A model generated the notes under the pieces. The model was not told where the DNA came from, ran no database searches, and saw nothing but the letters and a program-made list of their open reading frames with translations. Shown here one piece after another: positions 16,839 to 25,952 of a stretch of 64,000 nucleotides of DNA. Source of the DNA: JADJLQ01 sp038251405 (GTDB lineage Bacteria > Bacteroidota > Bacteroidia > Chitinophagales > Saprospiraceae). Made by a program: the position numbers and the translations under genes. The first letter of the stretch is position 1. Every line of letters starts with the position of its first letter. The DNA lies in NCBI GenBank assembly GCA_038251405.1, contig JBBSBH010000012.1, positions 62,001-126,000 on the forward strand, in the 5' to 3' direction.

Positions 16839-17723
16839 CTATACTAATTTCAATTTTGAAATTCGCTTGAAATTAGTCTTGATAGCATCTAAAGAAGTGG
16901 TTCGATAGGCTTCCTGCTCCACTATATAATACTGTGCACCACTAACTTTACCTTCTTTAAATATTTTATTGAAATCAATAGTACCATCACCGATCTCTAT
17001 ACTTTCACGCTTATCCGTTTTGGCAAGATCTTTTACATGGTATAAGGAGAATCGACCCGGATTTTGCTTAATAAAGGCAATGGGGTCAACATTGGCAAAA
17101 ACTACCCAATACAAATCCAATTCATAGGATACTAAAACTGGATCAGTCTCCTTCATGAAAATATCAAACATATTTGTCTTAGAATCGCCAATTGGGGCAA
17201 ATTCAAAATTGTGGTTATGATAGCCAAATCGCAGCCCTCTTTTCTTAGCTTCTGCACCCGCTGCATTAAACAAAGCTGCAAATCGTTTTGCATTATCAAG
17301 ATCATTTCTAAATGGAGGCATGATGAATGGCCAAACAATAAATTTCTGGCCTAAGAACACAGCATCATCTAAAGCTTTGAGGTACTCATCGGAAAGTTTA
17401 TTTTCTTTAAAAAATCCAACTGGGTCAACCATTACATGACTACTCAAAACCTTCATCCCCAGGCCATCGGTAAGGTTTTTCAATTCTTTGGCAGGTAATC
17501 CATAGAACTTTCCATCATTATAACCCGCTAATTCTACATTTTTATATCCGGCTGCAGCAATAGCTTTAATACCACCAGTAGCATCTTTTTGAAGTATATC
17601 TCTAATGGTATAAATTTGAATTCCAATATTATTTTTCTTACTGGCCTGTAAATCTATATTGCCAATTAAGGGTGCAGATGCGGCAACTGCAATACTATTT
17701 TTTACGAAGTCTCTTCTTTTCAT
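16839..17723 (-). CDS. Tat-exported sugar phosphate isomerase/epimerase-like protein
   Basis: The 294-residue TIM barrel of the xylose-isomerase-like family has a twin-arginine leader (MKRRDFVKNSIAVAASAPLIG). Family features are VELAGYNDGKFYG, RFGYHNHNFEF, YELDLYWVVFANVDP and SLYHVKDLAK, which supply metal-binding Glu, His and Asp residues. The protein acts on sugars or inositol-like compounds, with the substrate unknown. The Tat leader means it should fold with metal in the cytoplasm and work in the periplasm. It stands downstream of metF with a 117-nt gap. Confidence 0.85.
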   Translation of the reverse strand: MKRRDFVKNSIAVAASAPLIGNIDLQASKKNNIGIQIYTIRDILQKDATGGIKAIAAAGYKNVELAGYNDGKFYGLPAKELKNLTDGLGMKVLSSHVMVDPVGFFKENKLSDEYLKALDDAVFLGQKFIVWPFIMPPFRNDLDNAKRFAALFNAAGAEAKKRGLRFGYHNHNFEFAPIGDSKTNMFDIFMKETDPVLVSYELDLYWVVFANVDPIAFIKQNPGRFSLYHVKDLAKTDKRESIEIGDGTIDFNKIFKEGKVSGAQYYIVEQEAYRTTSLDAIKTNFKRISKLKLV

Positions 17724-17840
17724 ATTATTCTACTTTTTTTGATTGTATAATCCACGAAGTTATACTAAATTAGGTTGTTCATGCAATCGATTGAAAAATT
17801 TAACCCAATTTTTACTAGATCACATTTTTCCAGGAAAGAT

Positions 17841-18797
17841 CTAAAATATAGTAGTGGCTATTTTCCTGGTAGTCTCACTATCTCCCATAGTATAGAAGTG
17901 AAGTGAAGGTACATTGGCAGCTTTGAGTTCCTTTCCCTGCATTACGGCCCATTCTACTCCTATTTGCTTTACCGCCTCGGTTGATTTAGCGGCTTCTACT
18001 TCTCTGACCAGTTCCGCTGGTAAATTGATATAAAATGCTGCTGGAATAGAAGTCAACTGGCTTTTTCTGGTCAATGGTTTAAGGCCAGGAACTATTGGAA
18101 CTGTTATTCCATGATCTCTGCAAAGTTTTACAAAATCAAAATACTTCTTATTATCAAAAAACATCTGAGTCACTATATACTCACCACCGGCTTCTATTTT
18201 TTGTTTGAGGTATTGTATATCGCTTTCCATATTAGGAGCTTCAAAGTGTTTCTCCGGATAACCCGCGACTCCTATGCAAAAATTAGATTTGGCACCTTCT
18301 TTTATATCAGCATCGATATATTTCCCAGCATTCATTGATTTGATTTGACTGATCAGGTCCAATGCATAATAATGCCCACCATGCTCTGGGATGAATTTCC
18401 CTTCAAATTTTCTTGCATCTCCTCTCAATGCCAGCACATTATTTATTTTAGCATAAGCCATATCGATCAAAGCATCCTCAGTCTCTTCCCTGGTAAACCC
18501 ACCACACAACATATGAGGCACCGTATCTACTCCGTAACGGTTTTGGATCGCTTGTGAAATGACTACTGTTCCGGGTCTTTTACGCATAGAGATTTTCTCG
18601 AAAAAGCCCTCATCCGTTTTTTTATAAATAAAATCTTCTCTATGATAGGTGACATCTATGAAGGGTGGTCGAAATTCCATCAATGGATCTAATATATTGA
18701 AGATGGAATCTATACTACCGCCTTTCAATGGAGGTAAGACTTCGAAAGAAATTAGGGTATTGCCGTTGGCACGCGAGAAGTATTCAGTTACTTTCAT
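17841..18797 (-). CDS. metF: 5,10-methylenetetrahydrofolate reductase
   Basis: This 318-residue (beta-alpha)8 flavoprotein has ISFEVLPPLKGG at the N-terminus, then DVTYHRED, HMLCGGFTREE, NVLALRGDARK, FCIGVAGYPEKH and TQMFFDNKKYFDF. It reduces methylene-THF to methyl-THF for methionine synthesis. It has its own -7 box, 23 nt upstream of the ATG. No other methionine genes are nearby. Confidence 0.95.
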   Translation of the reverse strand: MKVTEYFSRANGNTLISFEVLPPLKGGSIDSIFNILDPLMEFRPPFIDVTYHREDFIYKKTDEGFFEKISMRKRPGTVVISQAIQNRYGVDTVPHMLCGGFTREETEDALIDMAYAKINNVLALRGDARKFEGKFIPEHGGHYYALDLISQIKSMNAGKYIDADIKEGAKSNFCIGVAGYPEKHFEAPNMESDIQYLKQKIEAGGEYIVTQMFFDNKKYFDFVKLCRDHGITVPIVPGLKPLTRKSQLTSIPAAFYINLPAELVREVEAAKSTEAVKQIGVEWAVMQGKELKAANVPSLHFYTMGDSETTRKIATTIF

Positions 18798-18819
18798 TAC
18801 TATTTAAAAAATTGAGGTG

Positions 18820-18827
18820 CAAATATA
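18820..18827 (-). promoter_or_regulatory. -7 box of metF
   Basis: On the minus strand this is TATATTTG, an exact match to TAnnTTTG. It implies a leader of about 15 nt and separates metF from the upstream lipoprotein gene. Confidence 0.45.
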
Positions 18828-18839
18828 GAATGATTGCCT

Positions 18840-19379
18840 CTATTTATTCACAGCATTCATAGCCACCCGCAAACGAAGATTTGTATTGGCAGGATTAAAA
18901 TTTCTCAACTTTATCTTTAATTTCAAATTAAATTTTTCACCGGTAAAGATATCGGACCCATCTACAAGTGTAGGAAATAATTGTAAAGAATTGGCGGAGA
19001 CCAAAGGCACCGGCTCCAGATATCCGATTTCGACTTCATTTATAAAATTAGGCTTGCTTGCTAATAAGGAGATTTTTTCTACTTTGATAAAATCAAATTG
19101 ATTAAAATCATCATTTAAACGAATAGAGCCAGGTCTGATATTCATGATCGCCGCGGCTGATACATTGAAAGTAGATAATAATTGATTGAAATTAGTAGGG
19201 ATATTCTGAATAAGAAAAGAATAAGTTTCCACTGTATTTAGCCCACCGGGTACATTCATCAATTGGTCATATTCCATTTTAAACAGTACCTGACCATCAT
19301 TTTTATGACACCCCGAAATCGAAATAGCCAGTATTAAAACAATGAATAAGGAAGGTAAGAGCCTTGGTATGCGGTACAT
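18840..19379 (-). CDS. Hypothetical lipoprotein
   Basis: The 179-residue protein has a lipoprotein signal (LFIVLILAISISGC, lipobox Cys near residue 24). The mature part is beta-rich (VEIGYLEPVPLVSANSLQLF, FNLKLKIKLRNFNPANTNLRLR) and may form one immunoglobulin-like or jelly-roll domain. No family is recognised. It follows the Gfo/Idh gene by 15 nt on the same strand, so the two are probably co-transcribed. Confidence 0.7.
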   Translation of the reverse strand: MYRIPRLLPSLFIVLILAISISGCHKNDGQVLFKMEYDQLMNVPGGLNTVETYSFLIQNIPTNFNQLLSTFNVSAAAIMNIRPGSIRLNDDFNQFDFIKVEKISLLASKPNFINEVEIGYLEPVPLVSANSLQLFPTLVDGSDIFTGEKFNLKLKIKLRNFNPANTNLRLRVAMNAVNK

Positions 19380-19394
19380 TAAAGTATAAAACGA

Positions 19395-20798
19395 TTATTT
19401 CTTAAGTTTCATATTCACTGGATCCCAGTTTATGATTTTGTTTTTAAAATAGCTTTCATTTGCAGCGAGGCAAGGAGCTGCAGCCCGGAAGCCAAATGTA
19501 GCATCTTCAATATTAGGTTTGTTGTTCCGAATCGTTTCAAAGAAATTATTAAAATGATTTACATGAGCATTATGTCCTTCCGGATTGGTAAATTCTATTC
19601 CTTCCTTTGTCGGCCTTTTTTTATCATCAGCAGACCATTTAGCGTTATAGGCAGTCATCATCCTATCCTGCATTTCCTGAGGGAATGTAAATAAAGAATC
19701 ATACCCTCCCATCCCGGGAGCTTTTGCCATCAGGCTATGACTTACTTTTAATCCATTTCCAGTCTTATTCATTACCCCTTCGCTACCGATAAATTTTACA
19801 CTGCTTGATCCGCCGGCACCACTCACAAAGTTCACCCGTAATGTCACTTGAAAGGCAGGAGATGTAGCTGTGGCAGGATAATCCAATAAAGTAGTCATGA
19901 CATCAGGTACATCGCGACCATCCTTCCAATAACACAATTGACCGGAAGATAAAATCCTGGAAGGCCCTTTGGACTCGGTTACGAAGTGAATACCCGTGAC
20001 TAAATGCACATAAAGATCACCTGATACCCCAGTTCCAAAATCCCGGTAATTGCGCCATCGAAAAAGTTTTTTTGGATCATACGCTGGCTTTTTATTCATA
20101 ATACTTACATAGGTATCCCAATCTACCGTTGAAGTAGATTGATCATCGGGTATGGTGTACTGCCACGCACCTATGGCATCCTGCCGATCATTAGTAGCTT
20201 CGATGCAATTAAGTTGGCCTAAAATGCCTGATTGATAAATCTCCTTAGCTTTAGCATAATCTATTCCACTGATGCCCTGGCTACCTATTTGGAGCACTTT
20301 ACCAGATGCTTTCTGAGCATTAATCACTCCATGGCCCTGGTCAAATTTATGAACCATTGGCTTTTCACAGTACACATGCTTCCCGGCTTTTAATGCATCA
20401 GTGGTGATCCTGCTGTGCCAAAGGTCACAGGTAGCAATAATCACCGCATCAATATCTTTTCTCTGTAGTAATTCTCTATAGTCACGGCTAGTGTATAAAT
20501 CATTACCATATACTTCTTTCATGCGCGTGAGCCTCCCAGTATAAAGATCACAGGCACCAGCTATTTCAGTTCCAGGAACTTTCAAGGCTGATCTCAGGTC
20601 AGAATTTCCCTGAATACCACAGCCTATTACCCCCAGCCGAATAGTATCACCTGCAGAGTATTTCAATTCAAATGGAAGTACTTGTTTTTCGTAGTATTCT
20701 TCTGCAAAGGCTGATGTGGCGAATGGCGATGTAACGGCTACCGAACCTATGCTGAGTTGTTTTAAGAAATTCCTCCTTGATTTTCTATTCATTTTCAT
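19395..20798 (-). CDS. Tat-exported Gfo/Idh/MocA family oxidoreductase
   Basis: The roughly 467-residue protein starts with a twin-arginine leader (KSRRNFLKQLSIGSVAVTS). An NAD(P)-binding Rossmann domain follows (IRLGVIGCGIQGNSDL, then AVIIATCDLWHSRI and the EKP motif in VYCEKPMVHK). The C-terminal alpha/beta domain has HLVTGIHFVTESKGP and GVSGDLYVHL. Tat-exported members work on sugars or glycans with a bound cofactor, and the substrate is unknown. I chose ATG 20798, since an upstream in-frame ATG at 20858 adds 20 residues that do not resemble a leader. Confidence 0.87.
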   Translation of the reverse strand: MKMNRKSRRNFLKQLSIGSVAVTSPFATSAFAEEYYEKQVLPFELKYSAGDTIRLGVIGCGIQGNSDLRSALKVPGTEIAGACDLYTGRLTRMKEVYGNDLYTSRDYRELLQRKDIDAVIIATCDLWHSRITTDALKAGKHVYCEKPMVHKFDQGHGVINAQKASGKVLQIGSQGISGIDYAKAKEIYQSGILGQLNCIEATNDRQDAIGAWQYTIPDDQSTSTVDWDTYVSIMNKKPAYDPKKLFRWRNYRDFGTGVSGDLYVHLVTGIHFVTESKGPSRILSSGQLCYWKDGRDVPDVMTTLLDYPATATSPAFQVTLRVNFVSGAGGSSSVKFIGSEGVMNKTGNGLKVSHSLMAKAPGMGGYDSLFTFPQEMQDRMMTAYNAKWSADDKKRPTKEGIEFTNPEGHNAHVNHFNNFFETIRNNKPNIEDATFGFRAAAPCLAANESYFKNKIINWDPVNMKLKK

Positions 20799-20936
20799 GA
20801 TCTTAAAATTTTGATGCGATGAATATAGTAAATAGTATTCAGAGTTTTTCCCATACATTTTGTTGGATTAGGCTTGTAAGTATATAATATTTGCAGATAT
20901 AGATTTGATCCCTTGTAAACAGGTAGACATTTTTAG

Positions 20937-21233
20937 AATTATTCTGAATTGAATGGTCAATTTCTTGAAATCAAAGGCGTGCGTAATGGTAATATGATCC
21001 ATCCTGCTTCCAATCCAAAATTATTAAACTAAGCATTTTCCAATGGAATGTATTGGCTTTAAAAAATCAGATGCACGGATCATATATTCACCCTGCACCG
21101 CCTTGCACTACAGGGTGACCAGATAAAATTTGAAAATCGTGAAGGAGAAGGGCGATTTAATAAACCTGAAGGATACTTACACCTCTGTAAGAAACTATTA
21201 ATGCAATTTATCGTTTCTCATTTCCAAAATTGA
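20937..21233 (+). pseudogene. Possible gene relic in the gap between two minus-strand genes
   Basis: In this otherwise empty region of about 350-410 bp, one + strand frame reads like protein but is broken by two in-frame stops (21030 and 21060). Segments include GQFLEIKGVRNGNMIHPASN and GDQIKFENREGEGRFNKPEG. No ATG or family match is evident. It may be a decayed gene or chance. Its end overlaps the 3' end of the TonB-type gene on the other strand. Confidence 0.2.
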
Positions 21234-23976
21234 TCTCTATTCCATTTGTTTTCTTGAATCCTCTTATAGAATAGGTAAGGCCCAGCATACAATATCTTCC
21301 CAATGCATTGGTACGCAATACTTCCTGGTAATTGAGTTGGCTCGAGCGGGTAATCCCTTTGTTTCGATCCAAAATATCAAAAGCTGAAAATATGCCTCTA
21401 AATTTTTGATCCTTGCCAAAGATGCGGGTAATACTCGCTTTCCAAAGGGGTACTCTGAAAGTATTGGACTGGCCGGATTGATTGTAAGAAATATCATCAT
21501 ATTCTGACTTAAATATCCATTTGGCATTAGGTGTAAAGCTCAATTCTCCAAAAAGGTTAGTCTCCGAAAATTTTTGATCCAGATTATCCTGAACAGAATA
21601 ATGTGTGTTACTCTTACTCAGCTTGATTCCTGCCAGTACATCCCATTTTTCCTTCCTACGATTTTCTATAGAAAACAATAATGAATTACTTGCTCTGTTA
21701 ACAGTATTCTCCAATTCGTTTACAAAAAGTATGCCTTGGGATAGCTGCGATCGCAATCTTATTTTAGTGGTAATTTTTAATGGTCGTATAGGTGTGCCGA
21801 ATTCAATGCTTCCATTCAAACCTTTTTCATAATCTACATTTACGGGGCGAATAGTTCTCCTAAATAAGGAGTCTACATCTACCAAATCGGTGATTCTGTT
21901 ATTAGTATAGGTAGCTCCAATATTGGCAAATAATGAAGTAAAACTAAACTGATCATATAAAAAGTATGATCCTCGAAAAGCATGCACATAGGAGTGCTTC
22001 AGATCCGGGTTTCCAATATAAATGTTTAAAGGATCAGAGTTGTTAACGGTCGGTTGCAATTGTTGCAGGGAAGGCTCCTGAATATTGGTATAGTAATTTA
22101 AATTAACATGATTTCCCGTCTTAATATCGTATTGAAAATTGGCCTCAGGCAGTAGACGATCGTATTTTATTTTAATGGGATTTTCAGCATTGTTGAGCAT
22201 ACCGTTTAATATGGATTGTTGCCAATTAGCTCCGTACGATAGATGATACTTTTCTCTGTTCTTAATCAATTTCAAGCCAGCCTGATATACTGAATATCCC
22301 CGATTATAAGCAGTAGAAAGTAAATTGTTTCTGATTTCCGTAGTCTGGTCAATGATGTCAAAATAGTCGGTATTCGTATTATTTTTATTCTTGGAAGCAG
22401 ACCCACTTAATTCTACAAAATTCCTTTTCCCCAATGGTTCGGTATAGGCGATTCTTCCATCTATTTGATTGTTTTTGTCATTAAATAGTTGATTTTGAAG
22501 AATGGTATCTGTAAATGATATTCCAGTGAGATATTGATTCAGGGCATTGATATTTCCATTCCGATCTGCATTACCCATTCTCAAAGTACTATTAAGTGAT
22601 ATTGACCTGCCTGCTTTTTGAAATCTTTTTTGAAGCGTAAGTGTAGTGTTGACGGCAAAGGAATTTCCAAATGCATCGAAGAGTCTATTACTTTGATTTG
22701 CAAGGGCATTTGATGCATTAAATGTAGCGTTGGCTAATCTGCTATTGTAATTATTATTACCGAGATTCAATCCACCACGCCAAATCAAATTAATGGATGA
22801 GTCCAGTTTTGATTTCAATCTGAAATTGATATTGTGACCCGTATTTCCGCTAACTCTGTTTTCATTTTCTTTGGTATTGTAAAAACTTTCCGTAAGAATA
22901 CTTTGTCGTTCAGAATTTCTATCCAACGTATTCTTCATATCGTTCGCCAGGTAACTCAAATTGAAATCGGTTTTGGGGCTTACTGTTTTATTTAGATTTA
23001 ATCCTCCAGCCCATGATCGTTGAATGCCTTGCGTATTTCCTCCACCCATAAACATGCCGGCGTTATCACTAATTTCAATACGCCCACGGCCTCCTGACAT
23101 GAACGCTCCTATGCCTCCCATAAAATTCATGTATTCATCCATGGAGAAACTCTGCTCATTGATATTATTTCCAAGCCCAATAACGGATAGCCTATTACCG
23201 GGTGAAAATCGATTGATATTGAACCTTGCTTTGTATCGATCACTCGTTCCACCGGCAAGCTCAGCATTACCAAAATAGCCATTTTTTCTATTGGCTTTCA
23301 GCTTTAGGTTGATCGTTTTTTCTTCCTGACCATCATCCACGCCGGTGAATTCAGCCATATCAGATTTCTTATCAAAAACCTGTACTTTATCTACGGCATC
23401 TGCATCCAAATTTTTAGTAGCCATACGGGTATCTTTTCCAAAAAATTCCTTTCCATCTACTAATACATTCTGTACATTTTCACCATATGCTTTCACAGAT
23501 CCATCGCGCTGCACCTCAAGACCCGGTAACTTTTTTAGTAAATCTTCTACCAGTGCACCGGGTTGTACTTTAAATGCTTTTGTATTGTATTCGACGGTAT
23601 CTCCTGAAAGCTTCATCATATCATACTCTCCCCGTACTTCAATAGCAGGGAGATCCGAAGTAATAGGTACTAATCTTATTTCCTCCAAATTGATCGATAT
23701 ATCTACTGTTTTAATGGCCTCCCAAAAAGTCTCGAAACCTAAAAAGGAAACTTGCACCAAATACGATTTATTCTTTTCAGCTTCCAGTGTGAAGGCGCCT
23801 TTACTATTGGTAGTAAAAAAAGTTTGCATCACAGAATCACGGGCAGACAGTAAAAGGATCATTGCAGAGGGAAGTGGTTGATCCGCGGTATCCCTTACTA
23901 TTCCTTTGATCTTCAAACTTTGGGCATTTGCCAAAAGATGAAAGAAAGTAAAGAGCATGATAAAAAATTGTTTCAT
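21208..23976 (-). CDS. TonB-dependent receptor-like outer membrane protein
   Basis: The 922-residue protein has a signal peptide (FFIMLFTFFHLLANAQS) and a carboxypeptidase-regulatory-like domain (about 20-105, IKGIVRDTADQPLPSAMILL). A plug-like domain (about 120-225) contains LVEDLLKKLPGLEVQRDGSV and NVLVDGKEFFGKD. A long C-terminal barrel follows (TQGIQRSWAGGLNLNKTVSP and later strands). This architecture is typical of Bacteroidota outer membrane beta-barrel proteins paired with GLPGLI proteins. It starts 41 nt after the GLPGLI gene, forming a two-gene operon. No SusD partner is present. The substrate is unknown. Confidence 0.9.
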   Translation of the reverse strand: MKQFFIMLFTFFHLLANAQSLKIKGIVRDTADQPLPSAMILLLSARDSVMQTFFTTNSKGAFTLEAEKNKSYLVQVSFLGFETFWEAIKTVDISINLEEIRLVPITSDLPAIEVRGEYDMMKLSGDTVEYNTKAFKVQPGALVEDLLKKLPGLEVQRDGSVKAYGENVQNVLVDGKEFFGKDTRMATKNLDADAVDKVQVFDKKSDMAEFTGVDDGQEEKTINLKLKANRKNGYFGNAELAGGTSDRYKARFNINRFSPGNRLSVIGLGNNINEQSFSMDEYMNFMGGIGAFMSGGRGRIEISDNAGMFMGGGNTQGIQRSWAGGLNLNKTVSPKTDFNLSYLANDMKNTLDRNSERQSILTESFYNTKENENRVSGNTGHNINFRLKSKLDSSINLIWRGGLNLGNNNYNSRLANATFNASNALANQSNRLFDAFGNSFAVNTTLTLQKRFQKAGRSISLNSTLRMGNADRNGNINALNQYLTGISFTDTILQNQLFNDKNNQIDGRIAYTEPLGKRNFVELSGSASKNKNNTNTDYFDIIDQTTEIRNNLLSTAYNRGYSVYQAGLKLIKNREKYHLSYGANWQQSILNGMLNNAENPIKIKYDRLLPEANFQYDIKTGNHVNLNYYTNIQEPSLQQLQPTVNNSDPLNIYIGNPDLKHSYVHAFRGSYFLYDQFSFTSLFANIGATYTNNRITDLVDVDSLFRRTIRPVNVDYEKGLNGSIEFGTPIRPLKITTKIRLRSQLSQGILFVNELENTVNRASNSLLFSIENRRKEKWDVLAGIKLSKSNTHYSVQDNLDQKFSETNLFGELSFTPNAKWIFKSEYDDISYNQSGQSNTFRVPLWKASITRIFGKDQKFRGIFSAFDILDRNKGITRSSQLNYQEVLRTNALGRYCMLGLTYSIRGFKKTNGIEINFGNEKR

Positions 23977-24017
23977 TGAAACAAGAATAAAAAGTACTGA
24001 ATTATTTTTGGAAAAGA

Positions 24018-24770
24018 TTAATTATGCGCGTCTTGTCTTATCATTATTCTCATCGTACCGCCTTTGCCCATGGTACCGCCCATTTCTTCCATTTTATCTT
24101 TCTTTATTTTCTCAAATTCTTCTGGTGTTACTACCTTCCCTTTTGTAGGAATAGTGATTTCATCCGATTTGAGTTCCCTGATTTCAATCTTGTTGGCCGT
24201 AATGATTCTTTGGCCATTGTCTATGTCCACAAGCAAAATAGCTCCAGGTAATCCCGTATAACTCTGAGGGCCAAGATTAGCGGGCAATTTGGTAGTAAAC
24301 CAGGCGACGACCTCATTAGCAGTATCCTGGAGGATTGCTTTTTGACAGGTATAATCGAGCAAAATTTTTGATTCTCCTGTCATTTTCCACATTCTCTTTG
24401 TCATATCGCCTTTTACTAAAAACTGTTTTCCAAAAAACTCCTGAGCGTTTACCATTTTAGTATTTGCAAGATCATTGTATAAAATGCTTTCAGGGCTTTT
24501 TACTACAAATTTCATATCATTTCCACCCTCGTTATTAGATACTTCCAGGTCCGTATTTTTGTCAGCATTCTTATATAAAGACTCTTTGTCATTAAAAAAT
24601 AGTGTCTTTTGAACCGAATGGAATTGAGGAATTTTTTTCATCATTTCGGCATCACCGCCTTGCATGTCTAGTTGCAATTTGATTGCTTCAGAAAAATTGA
24701 TCACGCCAGAAGACTGACCAAACGCGCATTGAAAACTAAAAACCAATAAGAGAAATAGAATTTTTTTCAT
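24018..24770 (-). CDS. GLPGLI family protein
   Basis: The 250-residue exported protein has a leader (ILFLLLVFSFQCAFGQ) and the family signature GLPGAILLVDIDNG. A Met/Lys/Gly-rich tail ends EMGGTMGKGGTMRIMI. GLPGLI proteins are specific to Bacteroidota, their function is unknown, and they often sit beside TonB-type proteins. It is the first gene of the operon with the TonB-like receptor and carries a TAnnTTTG promoter. An AGGTTAA array overlaps the expected -33 position, so control by the nearby two-component system is inferred. Confidence 0.9.
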   Translation of the reverse strand: MKKILFLLLVFSFQCAFGQSSGVINFSEAIKLQLDMQGGDAEMMKKIPQFHSVQKTLFFNDKESLYKNADKNTDLEVSNNEGGNDMKFVVKSPESILYNDLANTKMVNAQEFFGKQFLVKGDMTKRMWKMTGESKILLDYTCQKAILQDTANEVVAWFTTKLPANLGPQSYTGLPGAILLVDIDNGQRIITANKIEIRELKSDEITIPTKGKVVTPEEFEKIKKDKMEEMGGTMGKGGTMRIMIRQDAHN

Positions 24771-24792
24771 GTTACATTTTAATTTAATGATG

Positions 24793-24800
24793 CAAAAATA
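24793..24800 (-). promoter_or_regulatory. -7 box of the GLPGLI/TonB operon
   Basis: On the minus strand this is TATTTTTG, an exact TAnnTTTG, with a leader of about 15 nt to the GLPGLI ATG. The -33 position falls on the first AGGTTAA repeat (24821). Confidence 0.5.
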
Positions 24801-24820
24801 AGCTGCCTGCTTCTGAATTC

Positions 24821-24858
24821 AGGTTAATCAAACTGGATGCAAGGTTAATTAAGGTTAA
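24821..24858 (+). promoter_or_regulatory. Three-repeat AGGTTAA array, copy 1 (probable response-regulator operator)
   Basis: AGGTTAA occurs at 24821, 24842 and 24852, that is with 21-bp then 10-bp spacing. The same spacing is found at 25874-25911 before the histidine kinase. Direct repeats with a 10-bp period are the usual binding form of OmpR-type regulators. The array lies between the GLPGLI promoter and the nucleoside hydrolase gene and could control both. Confidence 0.6.
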
Positions 24859-24912
24859 TAATATCATTTGAAGATGTATTTTCGCAAATCCGATTTTATA
24901 AAAATTCATACC

Positions 24913-25857
24913 ATGAAATATTTAATGCTAATTTTATTGGCTCTACCCTACTCGCTGCAATCACAAACTGCCAAGCAAAAAGTCATTTTCGATTGTGATT
25001 TAGGGGATGATATAGATGATGCCTATGCACTGGGATTATTATTATGTAATCAGGACAAATTTGAAATATTAGGTATTACTACCTGCTATGGCCGTACTGA
25101 TGATAGAGCTATACTTGCCTGCAAAATCTTATACGAAACAGGTCAATCCCATATTCCTGTTTACATAGGTCGCAATACATCATCTAAAGACGAAAGAGCC
25201 AACTGGTATGCAGACCAGTTTTATTATGCCAAAGGATTTAAAAAGCTCAAAGCTCAATCAAAACCTGCTGCTGATTTCATTCTTGAAAAATTAAACCAGT
25301 ATCCTGGAGAAATAATTGTTTTCACTGTAGGCCCGGTTACAAATATGGGCGATATCTTAACCAAAGATGCTGGTGCATTAAAAAAAGCCAAAGCAGTATA
25401 TTCCATGTTTGGATCATTTTATATGAGTTATAATAGTGGTCCCACCCCTGAGCCAGAATGGAATGTACGATGCGATGTAGATGCTGCGAAAAAATTTGTC
25501 AACTGTGGAGCCAATATCATTTATGCGGGGTTAGATGTCACAGCAATGGTAAAACTGGACAAAGCAAAGCGGGATATGATATTTATGCGCCAATCTAATC
25601 TCACCAATATACTAACTGGTTTATATACGTTATGGGGGCACGAAACTCCTACTTTATTTGATCCTGTTGCTATTGGAATGGTTTTATATCCAGCATTGTT
25701 TAAGACTAAAAAACTAAGGATAAGCGTGGACGAAAAAGCTAACACTAATGTAGAAGAGAATGGCATTCCTAATGCTGAAGTAGGTGTCTATATTAAGACA
25801 AATGATTTTTTATCCCGGGTAATGGATAACTATAAACAGCAAAATCTAGAAAAATAA
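24913..25857 (+). CDS. Exported nucleoside hydrolase-like protein
   Basis: The roughly 314-residue protein has a leader (YLMLILLALPYSLQS) and the nucleoside hydrolase Ca-binding motif VIFDCDLGDDIDDAYALG. Further family blocks are LGITTCYGRTDDRAILACKI, IIVFTVGPVTNMGDIL and FDPVAIGMVLYP. The fold hydrolyses N-glycosidic bonds of nucleosides, and secreted versions may scavenge nucleosides or related glycosides. ATG 24913 is chosen because the signal peptide begins there. An upstream TTG at 24868 would bury it. A near-consensus -7 box (TATTTTCG, 24877-24884) supports this start. Confidence 0.87.
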   Translation: MKYLMLILLALPYSLQSQTAKQKVIFDCDLGDDIDDAYALGLLLCNQDKFEILGITTCYGRTDDRAILACKILYETGQSHIPVYIGRNTSSKDERANWYADQFYYAKGFKKLKAQSKPAADFILEKLNQYPGEIIVFTVGPVTNMGDILTKDAGALKKAKAVYSMFGSFYMSYNSGPTPEPEWNVRCDVDAAKKFVNCGANIIYAGLDVTAMVKLDKAKRDMIFMRQSNLTNILTGLYTLWGHETPTLFDPVAIGMVLYPALFKTKKLRISVDEKANTNVEENGIPNAEVGVYIKTNDFLSRVMDNYKQQNLEK

Positions 25858-25873
25858 TCGACTCTTGATACTA

Positions 25874-25911
25874 AGGTTAACCAACAACAATGCAAGGTTA
25901 ATTAAGGTTAA
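25874..25911 (+). promoter_or_regulatory. Three-repeat AGGTTAA array, copy 2, upstream of the two-component system
   Basis: AGGTTAA occurs at 25874, 25895 and 25905, with the same 21 + 10 bp spacing as the copy near 24840. The last 25 bp or so of both arrays are almost identical. The last repeat ends 29 bp before the -7 box, a position suited to activation, so autoregulation is inferred. Confidence 0.6.
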
Positions 25912-25940
25912 TAAAGAATAACAACTACTTAGAATAGAAG

Positions 25941-25948
25941 TAATTTTG
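25941..25948 (+). promoter_or_regulatory. -7 box of the histidine kinase gene
   Basis: TAATTTTG is an exact TAnnTTTG ending 4 nt before the GTG start at 25953. It implies a leaderless transcript. There is no TTG at 19 bp, which fits an activator-dependent promoter. Confidence 0.5.
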
Positions 25949-25952
25949 TAGG

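Noticed and set aside
23345..23881. 178-codon open frame antisense to the TonB-type gene
   Set aside because: It lies fully inside a well-supported coding region and its translation is low-complexity Ser/Thr-rich, typical of a shadow frame.
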